DNA of 64,000 bases. Origin: an uncultured Sphingomonas sp. Its GTDB lineage: Bacteria; Pseudomonadota; Alphaproteobacteria; Sphingomonadales; Sphingomonadaceae. The notes below the pieces were generated by a model. It made no database searches, was not told the origin of the DNA, and was given only the letters and a program-made list of their open reading frames with translations. This document shows, piece after piece, positions 8,693 through 15,879 of the stretch. A program made the translations under genes and the position numbers. The stretch spans positions 1 through 64,000 of the forward strand of contig NZ_CAJYQD010000018.1 of assembly GCF_913776855.1 (NCBI RefSeq). The letters run 5' to 3'. Position 1 is the first letter of the stretch. Every line of letters starts with the position of its first letter.

Positions 8693-10246
8693 GTGGCAGG
8701 CGTGAACGCATTCGGACGGCGCAGCGGATTGGGCGGATCGGGCGGCAGGCCTTCCTTCGGCGTCGCCCGCCCGATGCAGGGATCGGGACCAGCGCGTGCG
8801 GCCGATCTGGACGGCGCGGCGCAATTCCCGTCGCTGGGGCAAGTGCCGCTGCCCGGCGGTGACCTCGAACCCATGCCCGGCGAACAGGCCAGCGCCTTGC
8901 CGCAAGGGGTCGGCGACGCGATGCAGCGCCTTGCCGATCGGCAGGCACTGTCGGGCGAGGCCGGCAACAGCCGGGTCGAGGGGTTCGAAACCTCGATCCA
9001 CCGGATCAAGGAACAGGTGCTGCCCCGCCTGCTCGAACGCGTCGATCCCGAAGCCGCCGCGACGCTGACCAAGGACGAACTGGCCGAGGAATTTCGCCCG
9101 ATCGTGGGGGAAGTGCTGGCCGAGCTGAAGCTGACGCTCAACCGGCGCGAGCAGTTCGCGCTGGAAAAGGTGCTGGTCGACGAACTGCTGGGTCTGGGGC
9201 CGCTCGAGGAATTGCTGGCCGATCCGGCAATCAGCGACATCATGGTCAACGGCCCCGAACAGACCTTTGTCGAGCGCAAGGGCAAGCTCGAACTCGCCAA
9301 CATCAATTTTCGCGACGAGGAACATCTGTTCCAGATCGCGCAGCGCATCTGCAACTCGGTCGGCCGCCGCGTCGACCAGACCACGCCGCTGGCCGACGCC
9401 CGCCTGAAGGACGGCAGCCGCGTCAACGTGATCGTGCCGCCCTTGAGCCTCAAGGGCACCGCAATCTCGATCCGTAAGTTTTCGGCCAAGCCGATCACCA
9501 TCGACATGATGGCCGGTTTCGGGTCGATGAGCACGAAGATGGCGACCGCGCTGAAGGTCGCCGGGGCCAGCCGCTTCAACATCGTGATTTCCGGCGGCAC
9601 CGGTTCGGGCAAGACCACGATGCTCAACGCCCTGTCGAAGATGATCGACCCCGGCGAGCGCGTGCTGACGATCGAGGACGCCGCCGAATTGCGCCTGCAG
9701 CAGCCGCACTGGCTCCCCCTCGAAACCCGCCCGCCGAATCTGGAGGGGCAAGGCGAGATCACGATCCGCGACCTGGTGAAGAACGCGCTGCGTATGCGCC
9801 CGGACCGGATCATCCTGGGCGAAATCCGTGGCAGCGAGTGTTTCGATCTGCTGGCGGCGATGAACACCGGCCACGACGGATCGATGGCGACGCTCCACTC
9901 CAACTCCCCGCGTGAATGCCTGGCGCGTATGGAGAACATGGTGATGATGTCGGACATCAAGGTGCCGAAGGAAGCGATCAGCCGCCAGATCGCCGATTCA
10001 GTCGACCTGATCGTGCAGGTGAAGCGCCTGCGCGACGGTTCGCGCCGCGTGACCAACATTACCGAGGTAATCGGGATGGAAGGCCCGGTGATCGTCACCC
10101 AGGAACTGTTCAAGTTCGAATATCTGGACGAAAGCGCCGACGGCAAGATCATCGGCGAATATCGTTCGATGGGGATGCGCCCCTACACGCTCGACAAGGC
10201 GAAACAATATGGTTTCGACCAGGCGTTGCTGGAGGCATGCTTGTAG
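8693..10246 (+). CDS. CpaF/TadA-type secretion ATPase
   Basis: Hexameric traffic ATPase of the type II/IV secretion superfamily, closest to CpaF/TadA of tight-adherence (Flp) pili. 517 residues. Seen: a Gly/Pro-rich N-terminal stretch (about 1-80), the N-domain (about 100-280), Walker A GGTGSGKT at 301-308, the Asp box around ERVLTIEDAAELRLQQPH, Walker B RPDRIILGEIRGSE, and a His box with GHDGSMATLHSNS. GTG 8693 is used as start, with CAGGA about 10 bp upstream; GTG 8702 is possible. No other tad/cpa gene lies nearby, so the rest of the apparatus must be encoded elsewhere. Confidence 0.9.
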   Translation: MAGVNAFGRRSGLGGSGGRPSFGVARPMQGSGPARAADLDGAAQFPSLGQVPLPGGDLEPMPGEQASALPQGVGDAMQRLADRQALSGEAGNSRVEGFETSIHRIKEQVLPRLLERVDPEAAATLTKDELAEEFRPIVGEVLAELKLTLNRREQFALEKVLVDELLGLGPLEELLADPAISDIMVNGPEQTFVERKGKLELANINFRDEEHLFQIAQRICNSVGRRVDQTTPLADARLKDGSRVNVIVPPLSLKGTAISIRKFSAKPITIDMMAGFGSMSTKMATALKVAGASRFNIVISGGTGSGKTTMLNALSKMIDPGERVLTIEDAAELRLQQPHWLPLETRPPNLEGQGEITIRDLVKNALRMRPDRIILGEIRGSECFDLLAAMNTGHDGSMATLHSNSPRECLARMENMVMMSDIKVPKEAISRQIADSVDLIVQVKRLRDGSRRVTNITEVIGMEGPVIVTQELFKFEYLDESADGKIIGEYRSMGMRPYTLDKAKQYGFDQALLEACL

Positions 10247-10281
10247 CATCAGGCACTTGGCGCGCCTACAGTCGCGTGGTG

Positions 10282-11448
10282 ATGCTCCGCCTGATCCTCG
10301 CGCTGCTGCTCTGCGCGCCCGCCGCCGCCCATGCGCAGGGGCAACTCGCCAGCGATGCGGAAGCGCGCTGGGTACCCTTCACACTGACCGCCGCCAATCA
10401 TCTACGCTTCGCGATGACCATCGATGGGGTGGCGGCACAGGCGCTGCTCGACACCGGCCTCAACCACAGCGCGGTCAGCCGGGAGTTCGCGCGGCGAGCG
10501 AAACTGTCGATCGATACGAAGGACGCCGCCGCCGGCATCGCACTGGGCGGGGCGATCCGCGTCGACTGGGCCGCGACGAAGACGGTCGCGTTCGGCGCGT
10601 TCAGTCGCAGCGGCGGACGGGTGGCGGTGATCGACCTGCCGAAATTGCTCGCCAGTGCCTCCGGCGATGCCGAGGTGCTGGTCGGAACCGACCTGATCGC
10701 ACCCAATGCGATCGACATCGACTTCGCCAATCGCCGGTTTCGCCTGCTGCCCAGCGGCCGAATGCCCTTTGCCGGCACGCGTGTCCCGATGAATTTGCAG
10801 GCTGGCAGCGGGCTGTATCTGACCGAGGCGACGCTCGGGAAGCACCGTGTCCGCCCGCTGCTGATCGACACCGGCGACGGCGGATCGCTGAGCATCGCGC
10901 GCAGCCAGTGGCGCGCAGGCGGGATCAAGGGCGCGCGCGTCACCTCGACCATCGCGTTCGGCGCGGGCGGGGTGGTCGAGGCCGGGCTGACCGTGACCGA
11001 TCAGGTTGCGCTGGGTGGGGTGCCGACTGGCCCCATCGAACTCCGGATCGAGGGCGATGGCGGCTTTACCAGGCAGGTCCGCGTGGCGGGACGGGTCGGC
11101 ACCGGGCTGTTGCTGCGCTACCGCGTGTTGCTCGACCCCGCCGCCGGGCAGATGGTGGTCGCCCCCAACCCGACCGCCCCGTCCCCGCCGCTCAAATCGA
11201 CCAGCGGCCTGCTACTCGGCTATGACCGCGCCCGGCTGCGCGTGCTGCACGTCATGGCCGGGGGTCCTGCGGCAAAGGCGGGGTGGAAGGCCGACGAGCT
11301 GATCTGCACCGTCGATGGCAAGCCGGTGGCGCTGACCGCCGATGGCGGGGTCGATGTCCGCTGGGGCACGGACACACCGGGGCGGGTCGTGAAGCTGGCG
11401 CTGTGCGACGGGACCGAACGGTCGCTGACGCTGGCGCGTTTCTATTAG
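10282..11448 (+). CDS. Exported retropepsin-like aspartyl protease with PDZ domain
   Basis: Predicted secreted or periplasmic protein of 388 residues. The start MLRLILALLLCAPAAAHAQ is a clear Sec signal peptide. Two aspartyl-protease half sites are visible: Asp57-Thr-Gly (LLDTGLNHSAVS) and Asp196-Thr-Gly (LIDTGDGGSLS), so it may be a tandem rather than a dimeric single-domain protease. Residues about 310-388 form a PDZ domain (GLLLGYDRARLRVLHVMAGG). ATG 10282 is taken as start because the signal peptide begins there; GTG 10276 and 10279 are alternatives. It follows the CpaF-like gene by 35 bp. Substrate unknown. Confidence 0.82.
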   Translation: MLRLILALLLCAPAAAHAQGQLASDAEARWVPFTLTAANHLRFAMTIDGVAAQALLDTGLNHSAVSREFARRAKLSIDTKDAAAGIALGGAIRVDWAATKTVAFGAFSRSGGRVAVIDLPKLLASASGDAEVLVGTDLIAPNAIDIDFANRRFRLLPSGRMPFAGTRVPMNLQAGSGLYLTEATLGKHRVRPLLIDTGDGGSLSIARSQWRAGGIKGARVTSTIAFGAGGVVEAGLTVTDQVALGGVPTGPIELRIEGDGGFTRQVRVAGRVGTGLLLRYRVLLDPAAGQMVVAPNPTAPSPPLKSTSGLLLGYDRARLRVLHVMAGGPAAKAGWKADELICTVDGKPVALTADGGVDVRWGTDTPGRVVKLALCDGTERSLTLARFY

Positions 11449-11476
11449 GGGTTGATACAGTCCCCCCTTACTCGAA

Positions 11477-11508
11477 CGTCATCCCGGCGGAGGCTGGGAT
11501 CTCCCGGT
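11477..11508. repeat. REP-like palindrome
   Basis: Single copy of the family CGTCATCCCGGCGGAGGCTG..., with an imperfect stem ATCCCGGC/GCTGGGAT. It occupies the gap between the protease gene and a convergent small membrane protein gene. Confidence 0.75.
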
Positions 11509-11576
11509 TATCAGGCGGGACAGGAGCCGCGTGGGGCCGCAGCCTTCACTCGGGCGACGTCATGCGGCGGGCTTTC

Positions 11577-11768
11577 CTATTTCAACGCCATCGCCACCGC
11601 GAACACGACCAGCAGCACCGCGATCAGTTGCACGAGCATCCACGGCATCCAGCCGACGCGATCGGGATCACGACGCAAGGTACGGCGGCGTTCCGCCAGC
11701 ACCGACACCGCAAACAGCATCGCCGCGACGCCCGCAATCGTCCATAACAGCCTGTGTGCGTCGTCCAC
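11577..11768 (-). CDS. Small two-helix membrane protein
   Basis: A 63-residue protein with two predicted membrane helices (about residues 7-24 and 42-61) separated by a basic loop RRRTLRRDPDR. It starts with GTG at 11768, and a strong ribosome site GGGAGGA stands just upstream, which supports a real gene despite the small size. It is divergent from the methyltransferase-like gene, whose start is only 26 bp away, so their ribosome sites lie back to back. No family recognised. Confidence 0.7.
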   Translation of the reverse strand: MDDAHRLLWTIAGVAAMLFAVSVLAERRRTLRRDPDRVGWMPWMLVQLIAVLLVVFAVAMALK

Positions 11769-11794
11769 CTATTCCTCCCGTCAGGAGTTTCCCC

Positions 11795-12595
11795 ATGCGT
11801 CGAACCGCCCTGTTCCTGCCAGTCCTAAGTGCCGCGCTGGTCGCCCTCTCCCCAGCCCCGGCCCAGGCACCGCGTGGACCCTTGGCCAGCGCGATCGCAT
11901 CGCCGCTGCGCAGCCCGGCCAATGTGGCGCGCGACCGCTATCGCCACCCGGCGGAAACGCTGGCGTTCTTTGGCGTGAAGCCGAGCGATACCGTGGTCGA
12001 AATCTGGCCGGGCAATGGCTGGTACAGTGAAATCTTGGCCCCGATGCTGCGCGAAAAGGGCCGCTATATCGCCGCCGGGCCGCTGCCCCGCACCGTCGAC
12101 ATGGTGACGAAGCTGCAGGCACGCGACGCGACGGGGTTCGGCAAGGCCCAGGTCGTGGCCTTCCCGGTCGCTGCCGGAACGGTCGGCGTACCTGACGGCA
12201 CGGCGGACAAGGTGCTGACGTTCCGGAACGTCCATAACTGGCGCTTCGGCGGGGCGGATCAGGCGCAGGCGGCGTTCGACGCGATGTTCCGCATGTTGAA
12301 GCCGGGCGGCGTGCTGGGCGTGGTCGAACACCGCCTGCCCGAAGCACGCGACGCTGCGGCCGAGGAAAAGTCGGGCTATATGAAGGAAAGCTCGGTCATC
12401 GCCTTTGCGACCAAGGCCGGGTTCAAGCTGGCGGGGCGGTCGAATGTGAACGCCAACCCGAAGGACACCGCCGACTGGCCGCAGGGGGTGTGGACGCTGC
12501 CGCCGACCTATCGACTGGGCGATACCGACCGCGCGAAATATGCTGCGATCGGGGAAAGCGATCGGATGACGCTGCGGTTCGTCAAGCCGAGGTGA
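11795..12595 (+). CDS. Exported class I methyltransferase-like protein
   Basis: A 266-residue protein with a Sec-type signal peptide (MRRTALFLPVLSAALVALSPAPAQA) followed by a Rossmann-like domain similar to the COG4798 predicted methyltransferases. Seen: DTVVEIWPGNGWYSEILAP, a variant of SAM motif I, near residues 65-83, then LKPGGVLGVVEHR. An exported SAM-dependent enzyme would have no obvious cofactor supply in the periplasm, so catalytic activity is uncertain. ATG 11795 has AGGAG about 7 bp upstream; the reading frame is open further upstream to 11531 but the signal peptide fixes the start. Confidence 0.82.
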   Translation: MRRTALFLPVLSAALVALSPAPAQAPRGPLASAIASPLRSPANVARDRYRHPAETLAFFGVKPSDTVVEIWPGNGWYSEILAPMLREKGRYIAAGPLPRTVDMVTKLQARDATGFGKAQVVAFPVAAGTVGVPDGTADKVLTFRNVHNWRFGGADQAQAAFDAMFRMLKPGGVLGVVEHRLPEARDAAAEEKSGYMKESSVIAFATKAGFKLAGRSNVNANPKDTADWPQGVWTLPPTYRLGDTDRAKYAAIGESDRMTLRFVKPR

Positions 12596-12602
12596 GGGGT
12601 TC

Positions 12603-12623
12603 GGGGGGCGGTAACCGCCCCCC
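12603..12623 (+). terminator. GC-rich hairpin after the methyltransferase-like gene
   Basis: A 9-bp stem GGGGGGCGG-TAA-CCGCCCCCC starts 8 bp after the stop codon. There is no T-run; a terminator function is inferred from position between convergent genes. Confidence 0.5.
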
Positions 12624-12637
12624 GCCCCGCCCACACC

Positions 12638-12753
12638 GTTCGGTTCGAGTAGCGATCGAGCGAAGTCGAGAGCGCATATCGAGAACGCGGTTCCGCTTTG
12701 CGCAAGTTCTCGACAGACGCTTCTCGACAAGCTCGAAGCTGCTCGAACCGAAC
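12638..12753. repeat. Repeat element with 16-bp inverted ends (TTCGAGC type)
   Basis: Ends 12638-12653 and 12738-12753 are inverted copies with one mismatch (GTTCGGTTCGAGTAGC against GTTCGGTTCGAGCAGC). Inside lie further CGAGCGAAGTCGAGA and CTCGACAAGCTCGAA motifs. A related, more diverged copy lies near 40347-40443. It fills most of the gap between convergent genes. Confidence 0.7.
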
Positions 12754-12780
12754 GGGAAAGGAAAAACAGGTCCTGCCGTT

Positions 12781-13371
12781 TTACCCCAGCTTGTCGACCT
12801 TGTCCTGCAACCGCGCGAGTTCGGCACGCAGCGCGGACATCTCGTCGTTCTTGGACGCTCCCTCCGACGTGGTCGCTGCCGGGGTCGGCGAGGGCGTCGC
12901 CCCTGCAGTGCCGGGCGCTCCGGGGGCGCCGGGCTTGAAGGCGTGGGCCGCCGCCTCGAACATCGCCAAGTTACGCTTGGCGATCTCGGCGAAGGGCGAA
13001 TGGGCGAAGGCGCCCTCGACCGCGGTCTTGAACTGTTCCTGGTTCCGGCGGAAGCTGTCCATCGACGCCTCCAGATAGCCCGGCACCATCGCCTGCATCG
13101 AATCACCGTACAGCGTGATCAGCTGGCGCAGGAAGCTCACCGGCAGCAACGTCTGCCCCCGGCTTTCCTCTTCCATGATGATCTGCGTCAGCACATTGTG
13201 GGTGATGTCGTCGTCGGTCTTGGCATCGACCACCTTGAAGTCGCGATGCTCGCGCGTCATCGCCGCCAGATGCTCGAGCGTGATGTAGGACGACGTCTCG
13301 GTATTATAGAGCCGGCGATTGGCGTATTTCTTGATGATGACGGGGCTGCCGTCGGCCGCTGCCTTCTTCAT
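12781..13371 (-). CDS. phaR: PHB synthesis repressor PhaR
   Basis: DNA- and granule-binding regulator of polyhydroxybutyrate genes, 196 residues. The N-terminal PHB/PHA accumulation DNA-binding domain is evident from IIKKYANRRLYNTETSSYITLE (start of the domain, residues 12-33) and the following VVDAKTDDDITHNVLTQII; the middle region (LLPVSFLRQLITLYG) matches the accumulation domain; the tail is Ala/Pro-rich and ends in a coiled-coil-like helix. ATG 13371 is chosen because it begins the conserved domain; the frame is open to 13452. It is divergent from the PhaC-like gene with only 29 bp between starts, which fits local control of that gene. Confidence 0.93.
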   Translation of the reverse strand: MKKAAADGSPVIIKKYANRRLYNTETSSYITLEHLAAMTREHRDFKVVDAKTDDDITHNVLTQIIMEEESRGQTLLPVSFLRQLITLYGDSMQAMVPGYLEASMDSFRRNQEQFKTAVEGAFAHSPFAEIAKRNLAMFEAAAHAFKPGAPGAPGTAGATPSPTPAATTSEGASKNDEMSALRAELARLQDKVDKLG

Positions 13372-13400
13372 GGAAAAACCTTTGCGCGAAAGATGACAGG

Positions 13401-14468
13401 ATGGGTACACCGCTTGATACCGCGCCGCAACACGGGCCGCGCCCATTGCCACTCTTTCTGTCGATGCTGCGCAGCGAAACGCTCAACGACCCCGACCGCC
13501 GCACCCGCGCGCTGGCCGGATTGCGCGCGTATCAGGATGCGCCGCGCCTGCGCCGCGCCCCTGCTCCCGAGGCGATCGCGCGGGACGGACGCGTCAGCCT
13601 GCGCGATTATGGCGGTGCCGGGCGGGCGGTGGTGGTGGTCCCGTCGCTGATCAACCCGCCGTTCGTTCTCGACCTGGCGCCCGACACTTCGCTGCTGCGC
13701 TGGCTGGCGGGACAGGGGTTGCGGGTGTTGCTGGTCGATTGGGGCACGCCCACGCCCGACGACCGGGCGATGGAGCTGGGCGACCATGCGCAGGCGGTAG
13801 CGCGGCTGTGCGCGACGCTGGACGAACCGCCGTTGCTGGTCGGCTATTGTCTGGGCGGGACGATCGCGTTGGCGACCGCTGCGTTCGTGCCCGTGGCCGG
13901 GATCGCGCTGATCGCGACACCGTGGCGCTTCGACGGGTTCGGCGATGCCGGCCGCGCGGCGATCGCCGATATGTGGACCGCCGCCCAGCCAACCGCCGAG
14001 CGACTGGGGCTGCTGCCGATGGAATTGCTGCAGTCGATGTTCTGGCAGATCGATCCCGCGCGCACGGTCGAAAAATTCGTGCAGTTCGCCGATCTCGATT
14101 CCGCAGGTCCGGCGGGGCAGGCGTTCGTCGCGCTGGAGGACTGGGCCAATGGCGGTGCGCCGCTTCCCTATGCTGCGGGACGCGAATTGTTCGACGACCT
14201 GTTCGATGCCGACCTGCCGGGCCGGGGGCGCTGGGGTGTCGGCGGGCGGGTCGTGTCACCCCGTCCGCCGGTACCGATGGTCGAGTTCGTGGCCGAGAAC
14301 GACCGCATCGTTCCCGCCGCCAGCGCGATCGGCCTGCCCGACCAACGGATGGTGCCGGCCGGCCATGTCGGTATGATCGTCGGGCGGCGGGGCCGTAGCG
14401 TCCTGTGGGAACCGCTTGCGCACTGGCTAAGCGCCGTTCCGCACAGTAGAGAACGCCCGAACCCTTAG
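13401..14468 (+). CDS. PhaC-like alpha/beta hydrolase (short, class III-like PHA synthase homologue)
   Basis: A 355-residue alpha/beta hydrolase that resembles PHA synthases: PSLINPPFVLDL at 81-92, VLLVDWGTP at 109-117, and a nucleophile elbow GYCLGG in which Cys150 replaces serine. Asp301 (ENDRIVP) and His322 (AGHVGMIVG) complete the triad. Its length equals the PhaC subunit of class III synthases, which need PhaE, but no phaE is visible. It lies between phaR and phaA, so a role in PHB formation or depolymerisation is supported by context. The start could instead be ATG 13464. Whether it polymerises is not shown. Confidence 0.85.
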   Translation: MGTPLDTAPQHGPRPLPLFLSMLRSETLNDPDRRTRALAGLRAYQDAPRLRRAPAPEAIARDGRVSLRDYGGAGRAVVVVPSLINPPFVLDLAPDTSLLRWLAGQGLRVLLVDWGTPTPDDRAMELGDHAQAVARLCATLDEPPLLVGYCLGGTIALATAAFVPVAGIALIATPWRFDGFGDAGRAAIADMWTAAQPTAERLGLLPMELLQSMFWQIDPARTVEKFVQFADLDSAGPAGQAFVALEDWANGGAPLPYAAGRELFDDLFDADLPGRGRWGVGGRVVSPRPPVPMVEFVAENDRIVPAASAIGLPDQRMVPAGHVGMIVGRRGRSVLWEPLAHWLSAVPHSRERPNP

Positions 14469-14483
14469 GGAGAAGGATTGCCC

Positions 14484-15656
14484 ATGTCCGAAGTCGTCAT
14501 CGTTGCCGCCAAGCGTACGCCTGTTGGTAGTTTCCTGGGTTCCTTTGCCACCGTGCCCGCGCACGAACTGGGGCGGCAGGCGATCGCCGCCGCGCTGGAT
14601 CAGGCGGGCGTCGCGCCGGAGGACGTTTCGGAAGTGATCCTGGGCCAGGTGCTGACCGCTGGCCATGGCCAGAACCCGGCGCGGCAGGCGTCGATGGCGG
14701 CAGGATGCCCCAAGGAAGTGCCGGCATGGGGCATCAACCAGGTCTGCGGATCGGGCCTGCGCGCCGTCGCACTGGCGGCACAGGCGATCCAGACCGGCGA
14801 CGCGACGATCGTGGTTGCAGGCGGCCAGGAAAGCATGTCGCTCGCCGCCCATGCGGTACAGTTGCGCGCCGGCACCAAGATGGGCGATGGCACCATGGTC
14901 GACACCATGATCAAGGACGGCCTGACCGACGTCTTCAACGGCTATCACATGGGCATCACCGCCGAGAACCTCGCGGCGCAATATGAACTGACCCGCGGCG
15001 AGCAGGACGAATTCGCCGTCCGCTCGCAGAACCGGGCCGAGGCCGCGCGCGCCGAGGGTCGTTTCAAGGACGAGATCGCCCCGGTCACGATCAAGGGCCG
15101 CAAGGGCGACACGATTGTCGACCAGGACGAATACATCCGCGCCGGTGCGACCATCGACGGCGTGTCGGGCCTGCGTCCGGCGTTCAAGAAGGACGGCACG
15201 GTGACCGCCGCCAACGCATCGGGCCTGAATGACGGCGCCGCCGCGCTGGTCGTGATGTCGGCCGACGAAGCCGCCAAGCGCGGTCTCGAACCGCTCGCCA
15301 CGATCAAGAGCTGGGCGACCGCCGGCGTCGATCCGTCGATCATGGGCATCGGCCCCGTCCCCGCATCGCGCCGTGCGCTGGAAAAGGCCGGCTGGAGCGT
15401 CGACGACCTCGACCTGGTCGAAGCCAACGAAGCCTTTGCCGCACAGGCGCTGGCCGTCGGCAAGGACATGGGCTGGACCGCGGACAAGGTGAACGTGAAC
15501 GGCGGCGCGATCGCGATCGGCCACCCGATCGGCGCCTCGGGCGCGCGCGTGCTGACGACTCTGCTGTACGAGATGAAGCGCCGCGACGCGAAGAAGGGGC
15601 TGGCGACGCTATGTATCGGCGGCGGCATGGGAATCGCGATGTGCGTCGAGCGGTAA
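14484..15656 (+). CDS. phaA: Acetyl-CoA acetyltransferase (beta-ketothiolase)
   Basis: Condenses two acetyl-CoA to acetoacetyl-CoA, the first step of PHB synthesis, or cleaves acetoacetyl-CoA. 390 residues, usual thiolase length. Seen: nucleophile Cys88 in [10 protein letters not shown], His347 in GHPIGASG and Cys377 in CIGGGMG, the three catalytic residues of biosynthetic-type thiolases. AGAAGGA (14471-14477) precedes ATG 14484. The gene follows the PhaC-like gene by 15 bp and is probably in the same operon. No phaB reductase lies in the window. Confidence 0.95.
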   Translation: MSEVVIVAAKRTPVGSFLGSFATVPAHELGRQAIAAALDQAGVAPEDVSEVILGQVLTAGHGQNPARQASMAAGCPKEVPAWGINQVCGSGLRAVALAAQAIQTGDATIVVAGGQESMSLAAHAVQLRAGTKMGDGTMVDTMIKDGLTDVFNGYHMGITAENLAAQYELTRGEQDEFAVRSQNRAEAARAEGRFKDEIAPVTIKGRKGDTIVDQDEYIRAGATIDGVSGLRPAFKKDGTVTAANASGLNDGAAALVVMSADEAAKRGLEPLATIKSWATAGVDPSIMGIGPVPASRRALEKAGWSVDDLDLVEANEAFAAQALAVGKDMGWTADKVNVNGGAIAIGHPIGASGARVLTTLLYEMKRRDAKKGLATLCIGGGMGIAMCVER

Positions 15657-15752
15657 GAGAATTACAATATCGCGTTTCCGAATAATTTAGTTACGCATAT
15701 TGATTACATTATTATGCGATTGCGCGGCGCGCCAATATGACATTACTGTAAC

Positions 15753-15768
15753 GTGACATTCATGTCAC
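15753..15768. promoter_or_regulatory. Palindrome GTGACATTCATGTCAC in an AT-rich promoter region
   Basis: The 223-bp gap 15657-15879 is much richer in A+T than the rest of the window and holds the perfect inverted repeat GTGACAT-TC-ATGTCAC, with nearby repeats of CATTAC and TCACATT. It probably contains the promoter and an operator for the TonB-dependent receptor; the binding protein is unknown. Confidence 0.55.
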
Positions 15769-15879
15769 ATTCACATTACGAAAACATATTGGTGCGCTGA
15801 CGCGCCTTGCCTGAAGCCCCGTCCCGATATTTTCTAGGGCCAGCGCCGGTCGTAACGCCGGCACAAAACGGGGCCAATC

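Noticed and set aside
15657..15879. Insertion sequence end or replication origin in the AT-rich gap
   Set aside because: No transposase, terminal repeats, DnaA boxes or iterons; a promoter region explains it better.
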